Positions 24,727 through 36,600 of a stretch of DNA of 64,000 nucleotides are shown here, one piece after another (within the stretch, counting starts at the first letter, position 1; each line of letters begins with the position of its first letter). The notes under the pieces are model-generated. The model made no database searches. It was not told where the DNA came from and saw only the letters and a list, made by a program, of their open reading frames with translations. Location of the stretch: assembly GCA_034336665.1 (NCBI GenBank), contig CM067569.1:7416820-7480819 (forward strand). The letters run 5' to 3'. The translations under genes and the position numbers were made by a program. This stretch comes from Luscinia megarhynchos. Taxonomy: Eukaryota > Chordata > Aves > Passeriformes > Turdidae.

Positions 24727-25246
24727 GAGAGAAAAAATTTCTCATAATGGAAAACACTACGGTTTTATATTCTATCCACACGAAAATATCAAGATTTTTT
24801 TAGTTTGAAGCCATCATGCATCCATAATGGTATCAAAATATCCAAGAGGAATTAAATATGCAGGCCACGGCTAGAACATACTGAGAAATTTAAAAAAATT
24901 AACTCAAGGGCAGATGCTTGAACAGAACACAGTCCAAAACCAAATAGTTTGGGCCAGGTCCCTGTTAACTGTAAGTATTCTAATTACTGAGACAGATGAT
25001 GTTTCAAATGAATGTAAGCCACTTTGGCTGAGGTACAATTCCTAAATGTTGCATAATTTTATTTTGCCTTTTTACATTTACAACAAACAGTCCACAGCAA
25101 ACCAAAAAAAATTCTACCAAGAAGTAAAGTATTAAGTAAAGGATTCCTATAGCAGAAAGAATAGCAAGCATGTGCTTTGTGGTACTGCACCTGGAGCACT
25201 TGTCTCTAGTTTGGGACCAAAAGCCAAGGTTATTTTCTGTGTCCCA

Positions 25247-25285
25247 CCCCTTTCTCCCTCTCTCTTTTTTTTTTTTTTTCCCCCC
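25247..25285 (+). repeat. Pure polypyrimidine tract
   Basis: Thirty-nine consecutive pyrimidines: C4, a mixed CT part, a long T run, then C6. It is followed by a T/G-rich stretch up to about 25318. Long polypurine-polypyrimidine tracts can adopt triplex (H-DNA) structure, though mirror symmetry here is only partial. It is also the kind of tract found before splice acceptors, but no acceptor with a plausible exon follows. Confidence 0.85.
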
Positions 25286-25318
25286 ACATTTTAATTTTGG
25301 TTTGGTTTTTGTTTTCTG

Positions 25319-28300
25319 GCCAAATAATTTACCATAGCAAGGAACCACACGAGCTATGTTACTCTCAACCAGTAAATAGCATGGCCTAATCCAGGATTCC
25401 AGGTGGTCCCTGATACAGCCCCACAGTCCAGCACAGCAGGGTTTGATCCCAGAGGGAAGAGCCTGCTCCTACTCATCCCTTGTGTTTTCACAAAAGCTGC
25501 AGAGTTCTTCTTCAAAGCCAGAAACACTCTGGTTCTCTTTTCCAGTAAGGCAATAAAATGTTCCTCACCAACAGACACTGAATTAATTCAGCTGCTTAGA
25601 CAATCAACAGGAACAGACCTTCTGGGCACCAGGGAAATGTATTCTGCTACAGGTGGGCAGTCAATACAGACTTCACTTAAAAATGAATATGAACTCTGGG
25701 AAATATTGTCCACAACACTGGTATAACTACCCATTCACACATCTTGCAAAGGATCACTAATTTTCTCTTTTCCCACTGAGATCAAACTGCAGATAGCCAT
25801 AGATGTCAACAGGAGCAAGAGAAACACAGAAAAAAACACTTCCATGGCCATTTTGAGAAGATGTCAATCTTCCTCTGGAATGTTATCTGTCAGTCCACTA
25901 ATTTCAGTGAAATCCATTCCTGATGAAGTTATAGTTTCCTGAGATCTTGGATATCTTAGGTTTAGCCTTGTTTTATTTCTGAGTCCTAAAAGAATTATTG
26001 TGTCCAAATAAAACTTCTTGAAATGCTCTGTAAGCTTTTAAGTAGTTTTAATAAAAGTATTTTATATGGTGTTGAGAATTGCAGAAAGGAAATTACTATT
26101 CAGCAAGAAAAATTAATATCTGGCACATTACCAGAAAGCCCAGTGCAGGATCTGTGCAAGGTAATTTGGCAAGATTGTTCCTTCTGGCTGGAAGAGTTGA
26201 TGAGCTCTCTCATTAATGAAGGCACACGGATGGTGTGACACCTTTCTGAGAATTCTGTACTGACAGAAATCTACAAGCCAATAAACCACCCCAAAATTTC
26301 ACCCTTCAGTCTTCACATTGTCCCCTTTGTGGAACTTCACAGAGCAGAGTAGCAGCCAAATTCTTGTCTACCTCATCTCATTTCCCATTGGGATTTAATA
26401 ATTTACTCTAATGCTTTATTTGGATTTTCGAGTCAGCCTGAAATGGGTTCAGCCCTCTTAAAAGTGAATGAGTCCACGAGCATTAAAATAAATCAATCAT
26501 ACCACAGCCTGCAAATTTGATTCAGCTTTCTCATATTATTGGTCTGCATCAGAATTTGATAGTCTATTCTCATTATACACATAATCAGCATTTGCTTCAT
26601 AAACTGGAAATACAAGATATTTTGCTAATTTTGCAGAAAAACTACTATAACTGATATGTCTACTTGATTAAAGTGATAGATAATCACTGTATGCAAAAGT
26701 AACTCTGCAACTAAAAAATTAGCTATATTGTGGCATTTTTAGTAGAGTTACTTTCACAAATGAAAATAAAAAATTTTATTAAAATGTAAGCACTCAACCA
26801 TTTTTCTGCATTATGTAAAAAGCCTTGATCACATACGCTCTGAGTGGTCAGTTACAGTCTCTAACTACTTTTCTCAATGTAAAATGATGTATGATCACTT
26901 GATTTTTCTTGTTGCAAGGAAATGAAGTTTTTTATTCCTCATAATTTCATTGAATTTTAATTAAGGTAGATTTTTCCCACAATTAACACTTCAAAGAGAA
27001 TTTTTTTCCAAGAGTGCATACACTTCAGATAAAATCTATTATTTTTTCCTAAGAATGATAAAACACATTTTACCTGCACATTAGAAACAACCCAACTATT
27101 TTTTATAGTCAAAGATGATCCTGTACTTTAAGACCTTAGAGATAAACTAGAAATTCGGCAAGGGGGATATTAATATTATGACTTTTGCTTTTTCCTGAGA
27201 AAAAAGTTAAGATCTGTGATCAGGTTATAAAAATACTATCTCAACACCAATATGAAGGACATGAATTATGTAGGAGCTTGAGCAACCTACATTCAGAAGT
27301 TCTTAGCTTTGGAACAAGATTCCTTGAGTCTTTTGAGGTCTTTTATAACATATGGGTCTGCATTAAACTCTCTCTTTAGCACCTGTGCTCAGCAGTACAA
27401 CAGTGGCAGAGTGCCACGTAGTCTTTCGTGTCATGACTTCCCTCTAATTGTAGATTACTTCACAAAACAAAATGATCACTTATTTCACTTGTCTGTTACA
27501 AATTCCACACTCCTTTTCCCGTTCACACAACTTTCTTTTCAGACAGGTGAGCCAAGAGACTCTCAAATCCCTATCCAGGAGATAATATACAATCTTACAG
27601 AAATCTTCATACCTATCCTTCTTGACTTTGTGGCTATATTGGTGTAATATTCCTTTACTAAGAGATTCTGATTTTCTTTGCTTCTATTAAATCCACATGT
27701 CAGGCTGAGTGAAATTTGCACTTCTGGAGTGCACAATACTTGAGGAAGATCAAGACCAAGGTAGCAGACGTTTCCCTCAGATAAGATCGATATCAAGGAT
27801 CCTTTGGAGCCCTGGCAGCATTTTAAAGTGTGGCTGTTAATGGCTGCCAAGAGAAGTATGAGGGGAGCATTCTCTTGGAGAGCAAATTCAGTGCAGCTTA
27901 TAACTCACTCTCCTGGTATATGAGAATATTTTGCCCTGTCTCAGCCAGAGCCAAAATCAGCACCAACAAACAGGTAGGGAAAAACTGAAAACATGTGATA
28001 GTGTCCAAGTGTGGAAAGCAGGGAAAAAAATCTTTCCCATAAAAGGTCTTTCCAAATACCACATTTTATTATGAATGTAATCACTTATACTCTATAATAC
28101 TTTCTGTCAGAAAAATTATATTACCGTTTTTGAATTCACAGTTTTACCTGATTTATGCAAAATACATGTGCCTGATTTTGATAACTTAATGGACTCATTC
28201 TAACAGCTGAAGAGCTGCTGTCATTTCATCTGAATTTTAAATAATTATTTTGAATGCAATGAATTTCATTTTATAGCTTTGCAATGTAATTCAATTCAAA

Positions 28301-31300
28301 TGTATCCTGAGGTTTCAGAGTGATTACAGCACAACCCATCACATCCAACAGTCCCAAAGAGGGCAGAGAGAACAAACTCCTCATGGTAAAATTTTTCCCC
28401 AGCATCTCATATTTTGTCAAAGTAAACTCACATGATTAATCTGACTAGTGCATCACAGATATTTGAATCTGACTCATTCTGACTCTTTATTCCCACAAAC
28501 ATCAGTGCCAACACATCCAGTGCTCTCTGTTAGCTCTAAGAATCTATTTATCTTTACAGGGCATTGGTAAAATGCTAATGAAAATGAGTCAGATTCTCTT
28601 TGGTGCAAACCATAGATGTCTTTCTGTTAACTTAGAATCCTGCAGAGTTTCTACTTGAAAAGCATTTTCATTACTTGTTAATGCTGGCAGAATTCAAAAT
28701 ATGGTGATTTGATGAAACAGCTGTTTACATGAGTAACAAATTCAATTACTTATCATGTATGTTAGCCTACAAAAGGACACTTGTGAAGAAATTTGTGAGT
28801 GCTAATTTACATGAAATAAGTCACTCTTACAGCAGACATCCCACATCAATTATCATAAATCCAAAATACTGTGTGTTCCTCAAAGTATCATACCTGGCTC
28901 ACCACAAAACAGCTAAGAAGAGAACATTTCATCAAATCAGCTATTTAGAACTCTGTTCCTAAAATTTAGTCAACATTGGTCCTAGGGGAACATTTTTTTA
29001 ATGCTTAGGTGATAGTGAATGACCAATCATTACAAAAACGCTTTCTAGTGAACTACTTCTTAGACATTTTTCTCACAACCATCCAACAGTTTGCCCCTCA
29101 AATAGCCTAAATTACAAAATTCACAAAGTTCCATAGACTTCCTAGGAAAAAAGGGTCTTTAAGGAAATGCTGACAGCAGAAAGTACAGAAGCCACCTTGG
29201 AAGCAAGATAAATGAAACTTCTTCATTTCCATCTGTCCAGCTCATGTAGTTTACATGTAAACAGGTAGAAGCAATCCAAGAACAATTTTTTTTTTTCCTC
29301 ACTTACTGTCCAATCTTGCAGATGAACAACAACACCACTACCCCCAGCATGTTCCCAGACCTTATGTACACCATTGCACAAACACTTGTGGAACACCCTT
29401 GGAGCTATCAAATTTCCAATGGGGATATGTGAGGTTGGTCAGTGCCAACACAGTTTAAAGAAATTCCCCCTCAGCACAACAACCAGCTGCTGCCCAGGGT
29501 CATCCTGAGCAGTCACTAAGTTGGGTGGAATAAACAATAAAAGTAATGTCAAGTTAAAGGTAGTGGCCACTTACTTTTTCCAGACATGGTGAAAGCCAAC
29601 TCAGTCAACTGACCCCTTGTAACCAAAAATAACTAAATTGGCCCCACCTTAGCCTCACTTACTTAAACTGTGCTTTGCAAGGGTGATTCTGATTGAAATG
29701 GGCCCACTCAGAACAGCTGGGAGCAGGATAACCCCAGCAGACAGCAATGAGGAGCAGCTGCACTTAGAAACAGGATTATAACCTTTCCACTGGTACAGCT
29801 GGACCAGAAAGAACAGATACATTTACATCTGAAAGAGAGACCATCATTCTTAAATGAAGCATCAATACTGTGTGCATTCCTGATGTGGCCATCGAATTCT
29901 CAGTGAGCCACTCACTCTGTGTTTGTAAAATAAGATTAAAAATTCAACGTAAACTTTTCTGTATTATACCTTCCAAGCATACCTATAATGTCAACCAAGT
30001 AATCTTTTAATTGTTCCATGTCTTAAAATTCAAGCACATATTGTATGTACTTGAGTGAAATTTAAAGTATTGACAAATAACATTTATTTTGCTTCCTTCA
30101 ACACAGATGTAAACTGTAAGCTTTCAAGCATACAGCATTGAGTGTAGAACACTATAATTCAGAACTATATATTAGAAACAAAATTATTCTTGTGATCTCA
30201 TATTAGTTCTCTTTCTTGTGTTCCTCAGTTTGTATTAGTCTGGTTATTTAACAACTCAATCTCATGGACAATTAAACAATACTCACAGAGGTATACGAAT
30301 GTCCAACCCAATCAGTTCCACCTTATTAAACTCTTCTTTCATTGTTTTGTTGCATCCTGAATTACACAGTCAATACGGTCTCCTCAATAGGGCTACACTT
30401 CTGAACACATTTTAGAAATAAAATCTCAAAGTTAATAGATTTCACTATCAGAATAAACTGCAGCTGCTCTTTTAAGTGTAAAGCAAGATGTTTAGTTGTT
30501 TTGGGTTTTTTTCAAGGAACTTCCACAGTCTTTCCTTATTTCATTTCTGCAGTGATTTAAAAATTGCAGAAATAGAATTCTGGAAATCATCGCTGTCATC
30601 TTAGAGGTATCAGAGTTTATGGTAAAATACAAACTCACAATCTTCCTAGCATCAGCTGCTGTAGCAAAGTTATTTACTGCACTATATGGAGGCACTAATC
30701 TTGTTTTCCATATTCCTTTTGAAAGCTGTTGACATTCACTGTCTTCCCAATCACCATGGCGTGACATGCAAGTCAGTTTGAAAACCGTGTCACAACACCT
30801 CGACAGCAACATAAACATTGATTCTTTCCAAAGGTAACAGCAGGCAGAGACTAGAGAAGACAACTTTTACTTTCCTCCAGAAAAACCATAATTTCTTTTA
30901 GTTTCTGTCATTTCTATGGCAGAGACAGACACCCTCTTATTAAGTATTTATTTTGGCATACAACATTTCTGAATTATGAATCTCAGAATGAACTACATAT
31001 ACATCTGGGAATGTTATTTCAAATGAAATATCTTCAGCCATCAGAGAAGAATAGGTTAAAACCCAAGGAACTTTAAAGCTACTTTCTCTCTTCCTTATGG
31101 GTAAAGGGTTGTTTTTTCTAAATTATGAGAAGAACAATACCAAATCTCCTGATGTTCTTTATTTTGGAAAAATCGCCTAAATTTCTAATATAAGAAACAC
31201 ACAGCACAAAGCCAAATTAAATTCTTTAAAACTTATCCTACATTCCTCTCATTTTGTGCAGTAGATGAGTGATCTGAAATTTGTCAAAGGAAAGGTAGAA

Positions 31301-32429
31301 CTCTCATATTTTGTTATAGCAGCATACATCAGTGACAGGTCATGCCTCTTTGCAATAGAGACCTTTAAGTGATACTAAATGAAACTATTATATACATACC
31401 ATATTTCAAGTGACTGCCAACATTAATGCATTGTTTCAGTAATAACCATGAATCTACTGTGACATATTTGGGCTATTTCTCTGTGTGGTTATAATAAACT
31501 TTTGTCCAAGAGCATTTAAGTCTGTAGTTCTCATTATCCTTGTTGTGTGACCTAGAAGGGTCCTTGGCAATCAAAATTCTGACACAGAAGTTCACAGTTC
31601 AAATCTGCCTTTCAAGTTGTCCCTTGAGACTACTTGTACTGATCCCAAGCCTTCTCTGACAGCTGTGTTGAAGTTCCCTGATTATAAATTCCTATCTTCT
31701 AATCTTTTCACTGGAAAGGGCAGCTGCAAGTAATGCCAAGTTAATTGCAGCATATGACACAAATTTAAATAAATGTTTTAAAAGATTTGCAATCTATCCT
31801 TTAAAAAACAAATTGGTGGCAATAATTTCAGTGTAAATCTCCAAGTGCTGAAGAGGTCTAAGTTCCTCCTAAACACTGCAGAAGGAGAAAAAAATTGAAG
31901 TACATTTTATGGGATATAGGTCTCAGTAACTGTCATTGCATGACAGGGTTTATGCTACACCAGTGAAAATGAAATTGTTCCACACATAACCTGGCAGCCA
32001 ATACATAGCTCACTCATGGTAGTAGACCAACTCAAACTAATGACAACCTACTGTTAATACATTTCAATACTTTCCTTAGCTATGGGACTGCAAAGGTGTG
32101 TAATGTTTGAAACAAAATAGGTTATAATGTGGTAGAATAAGGCAGAAAAACAGAAAAATACCTGCCTGTACTGATTACAAACATAACTGAAGATATACAA
32201 ACTGATTGTGGTTATTTGCACTTGCAATTATTTTCAAGTATGCTACGACAACTGTAATAGAGACCTGTCAGCTGCTGTCCTACCTCATGAGCAGACACAT
32301 CAGATCTCATAAACTAAGAAAATGCACGAACAGCTCGGTACGTGCATAAAAGAAGAACGATGCACACTTTTGGAGGAGGTGACATTTCAGTGCCTGTAGA
32401 AGGACCAAACCAATGGCCCACCAAGGGGC
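25319..32429. other. Unassigned DNA, seven kilobases
   Basis: No gene or named repeat recognised. 25380-25480 and 29440-29800 are GC-richer patches. Open frames such as 27309-27647 (plus), 27563-27850 (minus) and 30492-30863 (minus, 123 codons) show no domain or convincing exon structure. The rest is ordinary AT-rich sequence with short A or T runs. Confidence 0.5.
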
Positions 32430-32776
32430 TGTTAGGATGATCCAGTCTGACTTGATCCGTAACATACCTTAAAGAATCGCCCCCAGTAGTTTATGCATCA
32501 ACCACACAACATTTATTTAGTGACAGAGAACCCCTGAAACCTTTGAGAAATTCCATTTCTCTTAATAGGATCTTGCTATACCATTTCCTGCTACATTAAA
32601 GAACTCAACTTAGAGCTAGCAATTTTCTCTCTAAAGATGAGATAAACTCTAGCCAGCTCACCTTAACCTTCATTCTGTCAAACACATTGAGATCTTCAGC
32701 CTCTTTATAAGAACTTTTTCAAACCTCAGACAAATTCTTGTCTCTCTTCTGCTGATCCCTTTACAATTATCCAGCC
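32430..32776 (-). mobile_element. Strongly diverged old CR1 LINE remnant
   Basis: In plus-strand order, words of the old amniote CR1 type (well known from turtle and crocodilian genomes) follow in the right order: GATGATCCAGTCTGACTTGA near 32436, CCCCCAGTAGTTTATGCATC near 32480, AGGATCTTGCTATACCATTT near 32568, CTACATTAAAGAACTCAAC near 32591, CTCACCTTAACCTTCATTCT near 32657, ACATTGAGATCTTCAGCCTC near 32684 and CTTCTGCTGATCCCTTTACA near 32747. The element lies on the minus strand, with its 3' end at the left. Divergence is much higher than in the CR1 copies at 1 and 16.7 kb, so it is older. No coding capacity remains. Confidence 0.68.
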
Positions 32777-33582
32777 AAAGATATTTCAGATAAATATTTA
32801 AGGAAAGGAGCAGACATGACAAATTGATTATTGAACTGTAACAAAATTTTTAAGAATGTATGCTATGGATACAATCTCTAAATTATTGCATGCTTTACTG
32901 TAGGACTTTAAGTTTCAGGCCTAATATTACACCTTCAGTTTATACCTTTGTAGCTCCTGAGGTTTTTTTGTCTTAATGCTAAAAAGCAAAACGAATAATG
33001 GACATTGGGCTGCTTTTCAGTAAACAAGACAAACTATGAGGATAAAGTTTTAAGGGCTTAAAGTAGTTCTTAGTTCTTCAGCAAAATGTACACCTGAAAC
33101 CAATTTTTGTAACTTCTGTAGCATCTTTTTAATTTATTCAGAAACTTCTGATAGCAATATCAATTGATGTGTAGGTGAACTAACTACCCAAAGGCAAAAG
33201 TGCACCAAAATCACCCTGTTTTATGACCTTTTAACAAGGCCTTTCAATGGCACCCAGGCTTCTTTCTGTTACATAACAAAGAAAGAGCTGCTATTTTTTC
33301 ACTCAAATCTGTGAAGGGAAGCTTTGCTGGAAGCTGAAGTTCTGGTCTCCTACACATCATTGCCCTGGAGGTTAAAGTGATATAAGAGAAGTCAGAACTT
33401 GTAGCAAGTAAGGGCACATTTCCCTGTTCCTGTCCCATGGAAGTGTCCAGAAAACAAACTGCCCAAACTGGCTGCTGGCTTTATGAGTCTCAGGCAAGCT
33501 CTTTGTAAAGTAGCACATGTACTAGACTATACAGCATGTTTTAGTCTGGCCTCACTTCTCCTCTTTTATACTCAGTATAGTT
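32777..33582. other. Unassigned DNA
   Basis: Nothing recognised. 33240-33440 is slightly GC-richer with a 64-codon minus-strand frame of no recognised content. Confidence 0.5.
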
Positions 33583-33698
33583 TAAAAAAACCCCAAAAAG
33601 CAACAACAAACAAATAAAAAAATGAAAACACACAAACAAATCCCAAAACCACACAGCCAAAAAACCCAAACAAAAAAACCAAACTAAACAAGTAAACC
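33583..33698 (+). repeat. Long A/C-rich low-complexity tract
   Basis: About 115 bases almost free of T and G on the plus strand, in irregular units (CAAACAAA, CCCAAAC, CCAAAC). It is the longest of the four A/C tracts. The strand bias is strict enough that it probably arose by slippage or from a shared poly-A-like precursor. Confidence 0.9.
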
Positions 33699-36600
33699 CT
33701 ACTCCAGAACAATGAGAAAAATGTGATGTGTTCTTCCTCTCAAATCTTGCAATACCAGACAGGAGACATGATGACTAAGCTTTCAGAAGAGTCACACCCC
33801 CTCATTCCCCCAAGAAATGCCATGAATGTTAACATTTGGAAGTGAGTAGATGCACAATAGCAGACAGTCTGCTCAGAGGATCTCAGCCACCTCAGCCCAG
33901 CTGCACCAGGACAGCTGCTACACTGATTCATTTGCAGGTTTGGAGAGATGTTACCCAGGATCTCAATGGAAGAGCTTCTCCGAGGTGTTTACTCTTCAGA
34001 AAACGCACAAAACTTTTTCACTTTTATTGTCATTTAAAAGTTTGGGGGTTTTTGTAACAACTTTCAGATTTTCAAAACTCCTTTCTACTTGAAACTGTTC
34101 TCTGTGAAGGAATTTTTCTATTGTGTGATTTGAATAGCATTTTTAAAAAAAAATATTGCTGAAGTTTGCTGAGTTGTAGATCTTTAGCAGAAAATTGAGA
34201 TATTTTTATGTTTTTGTTTGGATGAAAGAAATAACTAAAAAGAAGCCTTTTGAAGCATCTAAACACCTCAATATGCCTTTAGTAATGCAATTAGTCATAG
34301 CTCCTTTATGGCCCTATGATTTCAAGGGAACCGTGTAGGAGACAAAGGTTCAGGACAATACTGCAGCAACAGAACATCTGTAAATTAGCAAGTATTTTTT
34401 ATTAGATAATTAGCAACTGGAAAAGTAGCACATGCAAATATTCTAATGGAATAACTCCCACTAGCATGCATTTAAATGGCATTCACAAAATAAGCCAAGA
34501 GCACCTGAGGTGTTAAAGCCTTAAAATTGCATATTTTAGCAAAACAGAAGAATAAGGCTAATGAGTTAGGTGTATATTATTATTATATGCTTATAATAAT
34601 CCCTTAGCTAGCAAGTTTTAATTTTTTTCAAGGTGTTATAAAAATTACCAGAATAAGTATTAGTCAGAGGTACCTTCTCAGTTATATCTTCAAATACCAG
34701 CAGGACTAATCCTCAGGTAAAATAGCAAAAGCTTATTGCTATCGTATTTCATTTCAAAGGATTTGAGCAAGGAAATAATTTCAGATGATTAAATCAGTTC
34801 ACTTTGAAAGAATTTGCATGGAAGAATTGCACTTAGTACAAAAGTTTGTTGCATTTCTCATAATCAGCCAGGAATCTTCCCATCAAATTAACAACATATT
34901 AAAGAAATTTGCCCTGAGTTCTAGAACCCAACAATTAAGGAGTTGTTGAGCACCACAGATGAGTTTCTTTGTCCTGACCTTGAGCAAGGAGTCATTGTGA
35001 AGTATCATCACTGCATTTCTACAGTGAGTAGTGTAGGAAGACTGTGTCCCTCACACTTCATCATGCATCACTGAACTGTAACAAACTCTGACAGGTATAG
35101 AGTGTATCTCTAAATATTATGACACTCTGCTAGTGACAGCTGGAAAAGAAAAGCTGGACACAATCACAATTCTCACATTTACTGGAAAAGATGAGCTGCC
35201 ATCCACAGCAAACACATTTCAGGAAATGCTAATGAATAAATTTTTAAATTTTTTAAATGTCTAATTTCCTGACATTTTAAAATGCAGGAGAGCACCAGTT
35301 ACAATTGCAGATGCTTTTACTGTCAGCAATTAGTCTTCATGTTTTATGTGTTGCATTGTCATAGAAACCACTGCTAAAAAAACCAACAAACCCCTAAAAA
35401 TCTAGAAAATCCAATAACCTTGTTCAACTGAAAAACAAACCATGGTAAAGGTCACTTGCCAAAGCAATAATGTTTGCATAACACTTGCATATGAGGATTC
35501 AAGCTTGGAATGTCACAGAAGTATTCCAAGAGTACACTTTTGGCAAATTGAGTTTTCTCATTAACCATAAGTATTTCCAAAGTAATTTAATTAAATATTC
35601 ATTTCAAAATGAGAAAATTACATTCAAGTACTGCATCTCATATACATGACAAGTACACAAAGGAGAATTGCATCTTCCTACCAGTGCTCACTTTAGCTTA
35701 CAATTCCTCTTTAATTATTTTGATGAGTGTGCATTTAATTCAAAGCATACAGTGTTGCAAGTTCAACAACTCTGTTCAAATATAAATTCTTTGAGATAAA
35801 TTACTCTTTTGTAGTTAAACAGAAGGATGCTTCACCCAAAGAAATATTCTGATATTTTCCAAAATTAGTTTAAAATCTTGGACATTACAACTTTTCTCAC
35901 AGCCAACAAGATATGTGCTACACACACCTGTTGAACTCAATGCTCTCTTAAAAGCTGCTGCTTTACTTGCATGATGAAATATAGAGATTTTCCTTCATAA
36001 AAAAAAGAATATTTATCTCTAAAAAGGAATACTAAACCACAGTTTAATTCCAGAAACATAAGTTTTTAGTGCTGCTATGCAGTAAACCAGCATACTGGAA
36101 CAACCCAAATTTTTAATCATTACAAAGTGAAAAATGAGTATTCAAAAGGCTTCTATTTATGCTTTTTAATTATTTTTTTCTAAATACATTTTTGTTTGTA
36201 TGGAGATACAGCTACAAAAAATTATTCAGAATTTATAGCAATTATGGGTATGTCTCTGCTGTAGCTGATTTTTGCAGAATCAGAAACAGCTTGGTTTAAT
36301 AGTATCAGCTAATTATATTATATTTTTAGATTTATTGCTTTTAAAGCTTTTTGATAAAAATGTTTAATCTCAGGGAGTACGCATATGACCACAAATATTT
36401 CTTTTCCATCTTACTTCAAATGTTTTCCTGTAATTTACATTATTCTAAACATTCTAACAAATCATTACATTTGATGCTTCATTGAGTTGATTTTACTCAG
36501 AACTTTCTCAAAAAAAAATTCTTCTGGGATGCCTTTTCTTATATTTTATGAATGTGTGGGAGGGAAAATAAGAAAAATAATTTAACTTCTTAGGTTTTTC

